From the NCBI RefSeq assembly GCF_018613835.1, contig NZ_JAGGPM010000032.1:62001-126000 (forward strand): a stretch of 64,000 nucleotides of DNA. The letters run 5' to 3'. Position 1 is the stretch's first letter, and each line of letters begins with the position of its first letter. Shown piece by piece: positions 18,217-27,027 of the stretch. The translations under genes were made by a program, and so were the position numbers. A model generated the notes under the pieces. The model was not told the origin of the DNA and searched no databases. It saw only the letters and a list, made by a program, of their open reading frames with translations. Source of the stretch: Arthrobacter sp. ISL-5 (GTDB taxonomy: Bacteria > Actinomycetota > Actinomycetes > Actinomycetales > Micrococcaceae).

Positions 18217-19893
18217 TCAGGCACCAACCAGGTCCGCGGTTTGCCCAGCCTGTTCGGCAGCGCGGTACTCCGGTGACAGGCCGGCGATGGTGCGGCCGGC
18301 GAGGTAGCCCATCGTCATGATCGGTCCGAGGGTGGCGCCGGCGCCTGGGTAGCCTGCGGCGTAGGCGTTTTCGGTGGTGTTCCCGGCGGCGAACAGGCCC
18401 GGGATGGGGCGGTTGTCGACGTCGAGCACGCGGGCCAGCCCGTCTGTGGCCACGCCTCCGTTGGTGCCGAAGGCGCCGTTGACCACCTCCAGGGCGTAGA
18501 ACGGTCCGAACTGGAGCGGGCCAAGCGAGGGGTTCGGCCACGGGCAGTCGTCGTCGCCCCAGTACTTGTCGTACGCACTTTCGCCGCGGCCGAAGTCGGG
18601 GTCCTCGCCCTTGACCGCGAACTCGTTGAACCGCGCCACGGTAGCGGCGAGGTTCTCCGCCGGAACGTTGATCTTTGCGGCCAGTTCCTCGAGGGTTGCC
18701 GCCTCGATCAGGTAGCCCGGCGCCGGCTGGCCGGCGCGGTGCGCCAGGATGCCGTAGCGCTCCAGGTAGCCGTGGTCCACGATCACGTGGGCCGGGGTGT
18801 TGAGGGTCCGGTTCGCGGCGGAGTCCCAGGACTGCAGGCTGCGGGCGAGATCGTTGTAGTTCTGCGACTCGTTGGCGAACCGGCGGCCGTGGCGGTTCAC
18901 CATGATCGATCCCGGGCCCTGGCGTTCGAAGCGGAGCAGGGTGCCCACAGGCTGCCCGTCGCGGATGTCCCCGGTGATGGACATCGGTGCCCACCAGGCT
19001 TCGCGGGTGCCGCGGGTCTGGCCGCCGATGCGCTGCGACATCCGCAGCCCGTCGCCCGTGTTCGAGGGCGGCGAGCACATCGTGTACAGCCGCGAAGCGA
19101 GCATCGAGTCGGCCAGGGCCTTGTCCCACTCGAAGCCTCCGGTGGCCAGCACCACGCCGTCGTTCGCCCGGAAGGCTTCGCCGGATTCCAGTTCGACGCC
19201 GGTCACCCGGCCGCCGTCGGTGAGCAGGCGGTGCCCCCGTGCCCCGGTGACGAGCGCGGCGCCGTCGCGGACCAGGCTGGCCAGCAGCATGGAGACGAGG
19301 GCCTGGCCCTTGGCAACGAGCCCCTGGTCCTGGCGGCCGGCCAGTTCGTCCCATGGGAACTTGGTGAAGGCGCCCCAGTTTTCGTATTCCTGCATGGTGA
19401 ACGGCGCGCGGCCGTCACTGCGGACGTGCGCCCTGAGACCGCCCAGGGCTTCCTTGCTGTTGAACAGCTCGGGCTCCACCGTGCGGCCGCCCTCCATGGC
19501 GCCGGGCAGGTCCTGCCGGTAGTCGGGGAAGTTGTCGAGGAAGATGAAGCGGACGCCGCATTCTTCTTCCACGAAGCGGAGCATCTGGTCGCCGTGGTTC
19601 AGTGCCGCATCCAGGAGCTCTTGCCGGCCGCGTCCGCGGGCCACGGCGCGCACATACTCGGCGGCTGCCTCCTTGGAATCGGTACTACCGGCCTTCCGTG
19701 CGTGGTGGTTGTCCGCCACCCAGAGCATGCCGCCGGAGACGGCGGACGTGCCGCCCAGCAGTTCGCTTTTCTCCAGCACGACTACCGACTTGCCGGCCCG
19801 GGCTGCGGTGGCGGCGGCGGTGAGCGCGCCCGCGCCGGAGCCCACGACGACGACATCGTAGCTGTCCGACGCGGATCCGTTGATGAATTTCAT
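18217..19893 (-). CDS. FAD-dependent dehydrogenase, 3-ketosteroid delta1-dehydrogenase-like
   Basis: A 558-residue flavoprotein of the fumarate reductase/KstD type. The FAD-binding motif GSGAGA is at residues 18-23 and is followed by the acidic end of the Rossmann unit (VVVLEK) and GGTSAVSGGMLW. The C-terminus has FGTNGGVATD, IPGLFAAGNTTENAYAAGYPGAGATLGP, retaining the Tyr-Pro-Gly-x-Gly motif whose Tyr and second Gly are catalytic in characterised KstDs. It probably introduces a double bond next to a ring ketone; the substrate is inferred only as a cyclic ketone. It lies 74 bases after the SDR gene and is coupled to the Dabb gene. Confidence 0.85.
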   Translation of the reverse strand: MKFINGSASDSYDVVVVGSGAGALTAAATAARAGKSVVVLEKSELLGGTSAVSGGMLWVADNHHARKAGSTDSKEAAAEYVRAVARGRGRQELLDAALNHGDQMLRFVEEECGVRFIFLDNFPDYRQDLPGAMEGGRTVEPELFNSKEALGGLRAHVRSDGRAPFTMQEYENWGAFTKFPWDELAGRQDQGLVAKGQALVSMLLASLVRDGAALVTGARGHRLLTDGGRVTGVELESGEAFRANDGVVLATGGFEWDKALADSMLASRLYTMCSPPSNTGDGLRMSQRIGGQTRGTREAWWAPMSITGDIRDGQPVGTLLRFERQGPGSIMVNRHGRRFANESQNYNDLARSLQSWDSAANRTLNTPAHVIVDHGYLERYGILAHRAGQPAPGYLIEAATLEELAAKINVPAENLAATVARFNEFAVKGEDPDFGRGESAYDKYWGDDDCPWPNPSLGPLQFGPFYALEVVNGAFGTNGGVATDGLARVLDVDNRPIPGLFAAGNTTENAYAAGYPGAGATLGPIMTMGYLAGRTIAGLSPEYRAAEQAGQTADLVGA

Positions 19894-19967
19894 GGGGTGG
19901 TGTTGCCTTTCAGAGGAAGAAATGTCTGCGCAGCGCCCGCGGGCGGGGCTGGGGCCGGAGGGCAGGG

Positions 19968-20729
19968 TCAGACGGCGGTGTAGCCGCCGTCGATGACGAG
20001 CTCGGAGCCAGTGGTGAAGCGCGATTCGTCGGACGCCAGGTACAGCACGCCGTAGGCGATCTCGTCCGGTTGGCCCTGGCGGGGCAGCGGGTTGGAGCCG
20101 ACCAGCTGTTTGTAGTAGGCCTCGGCGCCGATATCGGACTGCTCGGCTGAGCGGCGGCTCATCCTGGTGTTCATGGATCCGGGGTGGATGGAGTTCACCC
20201 GGATGCCGTAACTTCCGTAGGCCGCCGCGTCCGACTTGCTCAGGAGCCGGACGGCGCCCTTGGTGGCGTGGTACAGCGGCACATTCCTGCCACCGGTGAT
20301 GCCGTGGATGGAGGAGAAGTTGACGATGCTGCCGGTGCCTTTTTCGATCATGCCGGGGACCACGTGCTTGGTCATCAACCAGACGCCCTTGACGTTGACG
20401 TTGAAGATCATGTCGAAGTCCGTGACGGAGGCGGTGTGGGAGGCGCCGGCCGGGCCGATGATTCCGGCGGCGTTGACCAGGATGTCCGGCGTGCCCAGTT
20501 CGTCGCGGACCCGGCGGATGGCGTCGGCGACGCTGGCCTCACTGGTGACGTCGACGTCGTATTCGCTGATGTTTGCGTGGGTCGCGGCGGCCGGGATGCC
20601 GGCCACGTCCAGGCTGGCGACGATTGCGCCGTGTTCAGCCAGGAGGGCGGCGGTGGCGCTGCCCAGGTCGCCCCGGCCTCCGGTGACGATGGCGGTCTTT
20701 CCTGCCACCCGGTTCTGTGTGGGATTCAT
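19968..20729 (-). CDS. Short-chain dehydrogenase/reductase
   Basis: A 253-residue classical SDR with NAAG at 86-89, a catalytic serine at 139/140 (NFSS) and YHATK at 153-157; the end DGGYTAV is typical of alcohol dehydrogenases acting on cyclic substrates. The glycine-rich loop reads TGGRGDLG (16-23), with Asp where the usual TGxxxGxG has Gly. NAD preference is suggested by Asp41 after the second strand. It is the first gene of the leftward SDR-flavoprotein-Dabb-MFS unit, with a candidate operator 80-98 bases upstream of its start. Confidence 0.9.
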   Translation of the reverse strand: MNPTQNRVAGKTAIVTGGRGDLGSATAALLAEHGAIVASLDVAGIPAAATHANISEYDVDVTSEASVADAIRRVRDELGTPDILVNAAGIIGPAGASHTASVTDFDMIFNVNVKGVWLMTKHVVPGMIEKGTGSIVNFSSIHGITGGRNVPLYHATKGAVRLLSKSDAAAYGSYGIRVNSIHPGSMNTRMSRRSAEQSDIGAEAYYKQLVGSNPLPRQGQPDEIAYGVLYLASDESRFTTGSELVIDGGYTAV

Positions 20730-20808
20730 GTGGTGCTCCTCGTGCTCCTGCAGCCTCTTCGCTGCGTCCTAGCCAGAGTGGCAGGGGAGTTGTGATGGGA
20801 ACCACACG

Positions 20809-20827
20809 ATTACCGATGAACGGAAAT
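20809..20827. promoter_or_regulatory. Candidate IclR operator S1 (SDR promoter)
   Basis: Quasi-palindrome ATTACCG-ATGAA-CGGAAAT (6 of 7 arm positions match). Fourteen bases, ACCGATGAACGGAA, recur exactly at 24352-24365 upstream of the P450 gene. It lies in the 100-base gap between the first IclR gene and the SDR gene. Confidence 0.6.
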
Positions 20828-20829
20828 AC

Positions 20830-21621
20830 TTACTTTGAGTGACTCTGGCGGAGCGTTCCTTTCAGCTCGCCCCGCCAACCGAGGGCTCTTGATATGCCCC
20901 GTGCGGCCGCCATCAGGACGGGCACGCGGGCGGCGGCGTTCTCCTCGTTCCGGGGGACCACCACGCTCAGCGCCGCGCAGACCGTGTTGTCGGGCCCGAA
21001 GACGGGGACGGCGATGCCGCTCGATTCGGGCACGATCACGCCCGGCATGGCGGCGAAGCCGCGCTGCCTGATCTCGGCCAGGTGGCGGCGGAGTACAGCG
21101 GGATCGGTCAGGGTGGTTTCGGTGAACTTCGTCAGGGGCCTGGCCAAGAAGCTGTCCTGATAGGCGGCCGGCGAGTGGGCCAGCAGGACCAGGCCCGAGG
21201 AGGTTGCATGCACCGGCAGCCTGCCGGCGATCTTGGTGATGTCGACGATGGTTTTGTCGGAGCCCAGCCGCTCGATGTACAGGACCTCGTCGGAATCAAG
21301 GATGCCAAGGGTGGTGGAGTGCTGCACCACGGCCTGGACGTCCTCCATGAACGGCAGGGCCGCCTCCCGCAGTCCCAGCATCTTGGACCCGCGGGAAACG
21401 AGTTCCCACATCCGCGTGCCGATGTGGATGTCACCGCCGGGTTCGCGTTCGAGTAGCCGTTCGAGCAGCAGATCGTTGACCAGCCGGTAGGTGGTGGTCA
21501 CCGGCAGCCCGGTCCGGCGCCCCAGTTCGGCGACGCTCATGGACGTGTGGCGGTCGTCGAACGCGCTCACGATCTTCACGAAGCGGCCGATGATCGACTC
21601 GCCCGATGGGGAATTGGCCAC
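20830..21621 (-). CDS. IclR-family transcriptional regulator (paralogue 1)
   Basis: A 263-residue regulator with an N-terminal winged helix-turn-helix (SVAELGRRTGLPVTTTYRLVNDLL) and the IclR effector domain (HATSSGLVLLAHSP, LAEIRQRGFAAMPG, GIAVPVFGPDN). It probably controls the island genes in response to the substrate or an intermediate. It starts with GTG, with TGAGGAGG just upstream. It is divergent from the second flavoprotein gene across 145 bases, with candidate operator S3 14 bases upstream of its own start, which suggests autoregulation. It is closely related to the second IclR gene at 23531. Confidence 0.92.
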   Translation of the reverse strand: MANSPSGESIIGRFVKIVSAFDDRHTSMSVAELGRRTGLPVTTTYRLVNDLLLERLLEREPGGDIHIGTRMWELVSRGSKMLGLREAALPFMEDVQAVVQHSTTLGILDSDEVLYIERLGSDKTIVDITKIAGRLPVHATSSGLVLLAHSPAAYQDSFLARPLTKFTETTLTDPAVLRRHLAEIRQRGFAAMPGVIVPESSGIAVPVFGPDNTVCAALSVVVPRNEENAAARVPVLMAAARGISRALGWRGELKGTLRQSHSK

Positions 21622-21635
21622 GCTTCCTCCTCAGG

Positions 21636-21654
21636 ATTCCCGCTCAATGGTAAT
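21636..21654. promoter_or_regulatory. Candidate IclR operator S3 (divergent promoter region)
   Basis: ATTCCCG-CTCAA-TGGTAAT: same layout as S1, matching the reverse complement of S1 at 14 of 18 positions. It lies between the divergent IclR and flavoprotein genes, close to the IclR start. Confidence 0.5.
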
Positions 21655-21766
21655 CCTCCTCCCGGGCGCCGGCGCCCTCGCATCTACTGGGGATTTAGCC
21701 TTCCCGCGGCTGCCGCGAGGATGCGGGCAGCCTGAACGTGCAGGACGAATGAGCAAGGTAGGAACC

Positions 21767-23509
21767 ATGAGCAAGACAAGAACAATGAACAATGCGGTCT
21801 GTGATGTCCTCGTCATCGGCTCCGGCGTGGCCGGGATGGCCGCAGCGTTGAAAGCCGCTTCGCAGGGATTGACCGTGATCGTTGCGGAAAAGGAACAGTA
21901 CTTCGGCGGTACCACGGCCATTTCCGCAGGCTGGGCGTGGGTGCCCGGCAACAAGCAGGGCGTGGCGCAGGGCGATACGCGGGAGGAAGCCGAGACGTAC
22001 CTGAGGAACCTCGCCCCTGAGACGGTCAACGAAGCAGGCGTCAGGGACTTCCTGGATACCGTGCCTGAGGCGATCTCCTTTTTCGAGAACGAAACCGAGG
22101 TGAAGTTCACCTACCCGGAAAAGTCCCCGGACTACCAGATGGACCTGCCCGGCGCGAAGCTGTCAGGTCGTGCGATCCTTCCGCAGGACGTTGACGCCCG
22201 GGTGCTGGGGGACAAGCGACTCCTGATGCAGCCGTACATGAGTTCCTACACAGTCTTCGGCTACATGCCGCAGGTGGGGCCGGACATCAACGAGTTCTTC
22301 CACGTCAACCAGTCGATTAAGTCGTTCGTCTATGTGGCCAAGAAACTGCTGCGCACGTGGGCCGACGCCGCCCGGTACAAGCGACCCGTCCTGCGGTCCA
22401 ACGGCAACGCCCTGATGACCCGCATGGTCAAGAGCGCCGATGACCTGGGCGTCCGCCTGTGGAATTCCTCACCGGCCCTTTCACTGACCCGCGACGACGC
22501 CGGAACCATCACGGGCGCCGTGATCGGCGGCGAGCATGCCGCCACAGTGACCGCTCGGCTCGGCGTCATCCTCGCCGCCGGCGGCTTCTCCGGCAACAAG
22601 GAACTGCGGCAGCAGTATTTTCCGCACGACGCCGACGGCGATGACCACTTCACGCCGACCGTGGGCCACGGCGGGGACGCCGCCACCCTGGCGATCAGTG
22701 CCGGCGGGCACATCGACGATTCCGTGTTCAGCGTGGGCTCCTGGGCCCCGGTGACCGTGTTCAAGTACCTCAACGGCCAGCAACGGCTCTTTCCGCACCT
22801 GCGGGCGATCGGCCTGCCCGGCCTGATCGCCGTCGACCGTCACGGCAAGCGCTTCGGAAACGAGGCCCTGAGTTACCACGACTTCGGCGGCGCGATGATC
22901 GGGCACAACAAGGACGAGGACAAGACGTTCGGGTATGTGATCGGCGACGCAAAGACGATGCACAAATACGGCATCGGCTACGCCAAGCCCTGGCCGATGC
23001 CCCGAGGCTATTTCTACAAGACCGGGTACCTGGTCAAGGGGGACACCCTGGCGGAACTGGCCGGGAAGCTCGGGATCGACGCCGAGGGCCTCGCAGCGAC
23101 CGTGGCTCACTTCAACCCCGCAGCAGAGCGCGGTGAGGATCCGGCATTCGGCCGCGGCTCAACGCTGTACAACCACTTCCGCGGCGACATGGAGCACGCG
23201 CCGAATCCGAACCTCGCCCCGGTGGGCAAGGGCCCGTACTACGCCGCGAAGATCCAGATGGGCGACCTTGGCACCTTCGCCGGGGTGGGCGTCAACGAGC
23301 GCTCGGAAGTTGTCACCCCGCAGGGAACGGCGATCCCCGGCCTCCTTGCAGTCGGCGCGGCTGCGGTGAGCGTTTTCGGCGGCGGCTACCCGGGCTACGG
23401 CTCGCACATTGGTCCGGCCCTCGTGTTCGGTTACCGTGCCGGCCGCGATATCGCCGGGCTCGCGGCCGCCCGGGGTGTGGACCGCGCGGCCAACGTGGCA
23501 GCCGGCTAG
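21767..23509 (+). CDS. FAD-dependent dehydrogenase, KstD/fumarate-reductase-like (second)
   Basis: A 580-residue flavoprotein of the same superfamily as the gene at 18217 but not a close copy. FAD motif GSGVAG at 18-23, then VIVAEKEQYFGGTTAISAGWAW; C-terminal IPGLLAVGAAAVSVFGGGYPGYGSHIGP keeps the Tyr-Pro-Gly-x-Gly pattern. It probably dehydrogenates another ring position or another intermediate; this is inference. The ATG at 21767 follows AAGGTAGGA; an in-frame ATG at 21749 has no comparable site. The second IclR gene follows after 21 bases on the same strand. Confidence 0.85.
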   Translation: MSKTRTMNNAVCDVLVIGSGVAGMAAALKAASQGLTVIVAEKEQYFGGTTAISAGWAWVPGNKQGVAQGDTREEAETYLRNLAPETVNEAGVRDFLDTVPEAISFFENETEVKFTYPEKSPDYQMDLPGAKLSGRAILPQDVDARVLGDKRLLMQPYMSSYTVFGYMPQVGPDINEFFHVNQSIKSFVYVAKKLLRTWADAARYKRPVLRSNGNALMTRMVKSADDLGVRLWNSSPALSLTRDDAGTITGAVIGGEHAATVTARLGVILAAGGFSGNKELRQQYFPHDADGDDHFTPTVGHGGDAATLAISAGGHIDDSVFSVGSWAPVTVFKYLNGQQRLFPHLRAIGLPGLIAVDRHGKRFGNEALSYHDFGGAMIGHNKDEDKTFGYVIGDAKTMHKYGIGYAKPWPMPRGYFYKTGYLVKGDTLAELAGKLGIDAEGLAATVAHFNPAAERGEDPAFGRGSTLYNHFRGDMEHAPNPNLAPVGKGPYYAAKIQMGDLGTFAGVGVNERSEVVTPQGTAIPGLLAVGAAAVSVFGGGYPGYGSHIGPALVFGYRAGRDIAGLAAARGVDRAANVAAG

Positions 23510-23530
23510 GGCGCCGGGCCGGAGCCGTCC

Positions 23531-24298
23531 ATGGCAAACTCACCATCGGGTGAATCGGTGATCAGCCGCGTCGTGCGGCTCATGAGTGCGTTCGATCGGA
23601 ACCTGCCGACCATGACGCTCTCCGGCCTCGCCCGCCGCGCGGGCCTGCCCCTGACCACCGCCCACCGGCTGGTGGACGATCTGGTCCTCCACGGCCTGAT
23701 TGAGCGGCTGCCGGACGGGAACCTGCGCTCCGGGATGCGGATGTGGGAGCTGGCCGCACGGGGTTCGCGTGCGCTGAATCTTCGTGAGCTGGCTCTGCCC
23801 TTCATGGAGGATGTCCAGGCAGCCGTGCACCAGCACGCCACGCTGGCGGTGCTGGACCACGGGACGGTGCTCTACGTGGAGCGCCTGTCCTCGCCGCAAT
23901 CCAGCCTGGACGCGGCTCATATTGCCCAGAGAATGCCCATTCACGCCGCCTCGTCCGGCCTCGTGCTGCTGGCATTTTCTCCGCCTGCCTTCCAGGACGA
24001 GGTGCTTTCAGGCCCGCTGGCGGCGGTGACCCCCGAGACCATCACCGACCCCGCACTCATCCGGAAGCATCTGGCCGAAATCAGGCAACGCGGCTACGTG
24101 GCCTTGCCTGGCATTGGCGTAACGGAGTGGACCGGCATTGCCGTGCCTGTCTTCGGCCCCGACAACACCATCGTTGCCGCCCTCAATGCCATCGTTCCTC
24201 GGCAGGAAGCCGCCGTTCCGTTGACCGTCCCCGCGTTGCTGACCGCCGCGCACGGGATTTCGCGGGCTTTGAAGTCAGCTGCGGCGCCCAGGTGCTAG
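23531..24298 (+). CDS. IclR-family transcriptional regulator (paralogue 2)
   Basis: A 255-residue regulator with winged helix-turn-helix (TLSGLARRAGLPLTTAHRLVDDLV) and IclR effector domain (IHAASSGLVLLAFSP, GIAVPVFGPDN). It shares the first nine residues MANSPSGES, and long blocks such as ALPFMEDVQA and KHLAEIRQRG or close variants, with the regulator at 20830, so the pair arose by duplication. It is cotranscribed with the upstream flavoprotein gene and lies just before the P450 promoter. Confidence 0.92.
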   Translation: MANSPSGESVISRVVRLMSAFDRNLPTMTLSGLARRAGLPLTTAHRLVDDLVLHGLIERLPDGNLRSGMRMWELAARGSRALNLRELALPFMEDVQAAVHQHATLAVLDHGTVLYVERLSSPQSSLDAAHIAQRMPIHAASSGLVLLAFSPPAFQDEVLSGPLAAVTPETITDPALIRKHLAEIRQRGYVALPGIGVTEWTGIAVPVFGPDNTIVAALNAIVPRQEAAVPLTVPALLTAAHGISRALKSAAAPRC

Positions 24299-24348
24299 CC
24301 ACGAGCCTGCACACCCGGGCTTTGAGTTGGGTCCGGGGGCGGACTTTC

Positions 24349-24367
24349 ACAACCGATGAACGGAAGA
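24349..24367. promoter_or_regulatory. Candidate IclR operator S2 (P450 promoter)
   Basis: Contains ACCGATGAACGGAA (24352-24365), identical to S1. It ends 82 bases before the P450 start, almost the same distance as S1 from the SDR start (81 bases). The outer arms are less symmetric than in S1. Confidence 0.55.
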
Positions 24368-24449
24368 CCTGTGGGAGCGGAGCCGGGGAACTCGGCATTG
24401 TGACTTGAGACGTAGATCACGTCGACGCAATCCGGAAAGAAGGACAATG

Positions 24450-25721
24450 ATGTCTGCCCGTATGACAGAAATACCCTCGGTATCCGCTGGCGAAAGCGAC
24501 GGCCTGGCCCCGTATTCGAATGAACTGAGCTGGCCTGAGGGCATGGCGCCGTTCAAGGTGGTCGATGACGGGACGCAGGGCGATCCCTACGCCCACTACG
24601 AATGGATGCGGGAAAACGCCCCGGTCCTCCGGGCCCATTCGCCCGTTTCGGATGTCTGGTTCATTTCCCGGTACGACGACGTCCGCCGGGCAATGCGGGC
24701 ACCGAAGGTCTTCTCCTCCCAGGTTGTGGACCCGGTTCCGCTGACCTTCCTGACCCTGTTCGACGCCCCCAACCACACCAGGCTGCGCCAGGTGGTTGCG
24801 CAGGCCTTCATCCCGAAGGCGATCGCCCGCTTTGAGGACCGGGTCCGCCAGAACGCCGAAAAGTACCTGGCTCCGATGCTCGCGGCCGGCGGCGGCGACG
24901 CCGTGGACGACTACGCGATCCCGCTCAGCATGTCCACCATCAGCGCCCTGCTCGACGTGCCGGCCGAGGACTTCGACAAGATGAAGTTCTGGTCCGACGA
25001 AACCTTCAGCTACTTCGGCCGGCTGGCCCGCAACGCCCAGGGCACCGGCACCGACGAGCAGAGCACCTTCGAGTTCTTCGCCTACCTGAAGGACACCATG
25101 GAGCGCCTCTACCGGGAGGAGAGCGACTCCGTCGGCGGCCACATCGCCCGGATGTGGAAGGACGGCCTGCTCAGCGAGAAGGAAGCCAAGGAACTCTGCG
25201 CCTTCGTCTTCGTCGCCGGCCACGACACCACCACCATCCTGCTGGCCAACGCGTTCCGCGTGTTCAGCGAACAGCCCGGACTCCTGGACCGGATCCGCCG
25301 GAACCCGGACGACGCGAATCTTTTTGTCGAGGAACTGGCCCGCTACCGCGGCACGGTGCAGCGGGCCAGCCGGATCACCACAGAGGAGGTGTAGGTTGCC
25401 GGGGTGACAATTCCGGCCGGCGCCATCGTCCGCCTGCTGCCTGCCGCCGCGAACCGGGACAGCGGCAAGTACCCCGACGGCGAGCGGTTCGACATCGACC
25501 GCAACACCGATGGCCATCTCGGCTTCGGCCACGGCGTCCACAGCTGCCTCGGGGCTCCCCTCGCACGGCTCGAGGTCCTGGTGACCGTGAAGCTCCTCGC
25601 GGAAAAGCTGGGATCCCTGGCTGTCGATCCCAACCGGCCGATCGAATACGTACGCGGAAACAACCTGACGAATTCGGGGCCGGAGCACCTCCACGTGACG
25701 CTGGAGCAGTTCGATGCGTGA
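24450..25721 (+). pseudogene. Cytochrome P450 interrupted by an in-frame TAG
   Basis: A full-length bacterial P450 frame of 424 codons broken only by TAG at 25392-25394 (codon 315). Before the stop: the oxygen-binding I-helix motif AGHDTT (256-261) and the ExxR motif ELAR (295-298). After it, in the same frame: VAGVTIPAGA, and the haem loop FGHGVHSCLG with the ligand Cys at codon 366. The context (TTEEV-stop-VAG) suggests GAG changed to TAG by one base. A product ending at 314 residues would lack the haem ligand. AAGAAGGA precedes the ATG at 24450 (24447 is also possible). It may be a true nonsense allele, a sequencing error, or read through. Confidence 0.9.
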
Positions 25722-27018
25722 GCCGGAAGCCATGAGCGGGCACTCCGCTCCGGTGATGATCGTCGGCGCCGGACACTCCGGCGTTGCCGTCGCCGCGGGA
25801 CTCCGTTCCCGGGGCTGGGAGGGCGGCATCCTGCTGCTCGACGCAGAAAAGGAGACGCCGTATGAACGCCCCCCGCTCTCCAAGGAACTCCTGAAAGACG
25901 GAGCGCCGGATGAGTCGGCTGTCCTGCGCAAGGAGAAGTTCTACGAGGACAAGCGGATCGACCGGCTGAGGGGCATCACGGCGGAGGCCATCGACAGGAA
26001 GGGCGCGACAGTCCTGCTGTCCGATGGCAGCCGTCACGCCTACCACCGGCTCGTTATCGCCACGGGTTCGCGGGCGAGGCCCCTCACGGTGCCCGGCGCC
26101 GGTCTGGCCGGGGTCCAGTCGCTGAGAACACGGGACGACGCCCTCGAGCTCAAGCGGCTGCTGGTTCGGGGAGCCCGCGTCGCCATCATCGGCGCCGGGT
26201 ATATCGGACTTGAAGTAGCCGCCGCGGCCTCCGCGAAAGCCTGCGAGGTGACGGTTCTGGAGTTCCAGGACCGCGTCATGAGCCGTGTGACCTCCGCCCC
26301 GGTATCGCGCCATTTCGAACAGCTCCACGAGCAGCACGGTGTCCGGTTCGTCTTTGGCGCCGCGGTCACGGCCATTGAGGGAGACGGGCGCGCCGAGCGC
26401 GTGGTCACCGCCGACGGCACCGTCTTCCATGCCGACGTCGTACTGGCGGGGATCGGAGTGCTGCCCAACCAGGAGCTGGCCGCCGATGCCGGACTCGAGT
26501 GCCGGGACGGCATCCTGGTGGACGGGGACGGCCGGACTTCCGACCCGGCGATCTACGCCACCGGTGACGCCACCCGCTTCACCAGCCCGGTCGACGGCGC
26601 CAGCCAGCGCCTGGAATGCATCCAGAACGCGCAGGCCCAGGCGGACCGGGTTGCCGCCCACATCACCGGCCAGCAGGCCGCAGTTCCGGAAATCCCCTGG
26701 TTCTGGACCGTCCAGCACGGCGTCCGGCTCCAGACCGCCGGGGTGCGCCACCCGGACGACGACGTGATCGTGCGCGGCGAACCCGCACGCGGCAGGTTCT
26801 CGGTGGTCTATCTCCGGGACGGCCGCCTCGCCGCCGTCGACACCGTCGCCGGCCTGACCGACTTCCGGCCGGCCAGGAAACTGATCGCCCACGGAGCCCG
26901 GATCGACCCCGCGCTGGCGGCGGACCCCGGCATTCCCCTCACCGACGCCATTCTCGACGACGCAAATTCCCCCGGCCCCAATCCCGCCGACGCTGCCCCT
27001 GCGACAGCCCGAATCTAA
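25714..27018 (+). CDS. NAD(P)H:ferredoxin reductase, putidaredoxin-reductase type
   Basis: FAD protein of 434 residues that passes electrons from NAD(P)H to the [2Fe-2S] ferredoxin encoded next. Two Rossmann motifs are visible: VGAGHSGVAVAAGL near the N-terminus (FAD) and IIGAGYIGLEVAAAA in the middle (NAD), plus ERPPLSKELL and the FAD-contact segment IYATGDAT. The ATG at 25714 overlaps the end of the P450 frame by 8 bases, which ties it to that gene; an alternative ATG is at 25732. It appears intact, unlike the P450. Confidence 0.93.
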   Translation: MREPEAMSGHSAPVMIVGAGHSGVAVAAGLRSRGWEGGILLLDAEKETPYERPPLSKELLKDGAPDESAVLRKEKFYEDKRIDRLRGITAEAIDRKGATVLLSDGSRHAYHRLVIATGSRARPLTVPGAGLAGVQSLRTRDDALELKRLLVRGARVAIIGAGYIGLEVAAAASAKACEVTVLEFQDRVMSRVTSAPVSRHFEQLHEQHGVRFVFGAAVTAIEGDGRAERVVTADGTVFHADVVLAGIGVLPNQELAADAGLECRDGILVDGDGRTSDPAIYATGDATRFTSPVDGASQRLECIQNAQAQADRVAAHITGQQAAVPEIPWFWTVQHGVRLQTAGVRHPDDDVIVRGEPARGRFSVVYLRDGRLAAVDTVAGLTDFRPARKLIAHGARIDPALAADPGIPLTDAILDDANSPGPNPADAAPATARI

Positions 27019-27027
27019 GGAACCGCC

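Noticed and set aside
21491..21766. Longer N-terminus for the second flavoprotein
   Set aside because: The upstream in-frame extension overlaps the IclR gene on the other strand and contains the promoter region; AAGGTAGGA marks the start at 21767.
24398..24423. TGTGA...TCACG resembling a CRP site upstream of the P450
   Set aside because: The half-sites are 13 bases apart instead of 6. A short GACGT-N5-ACGTC repeat inside it is too weak to call.
25404..25721. Separate small gene for the P450 C-terminal piece
   Set aside because: It is in the same frame as the upstream P450 part, lacks its own ribosome site, and holds only the haem loop and C-terminus, so it is one interrupted gene.
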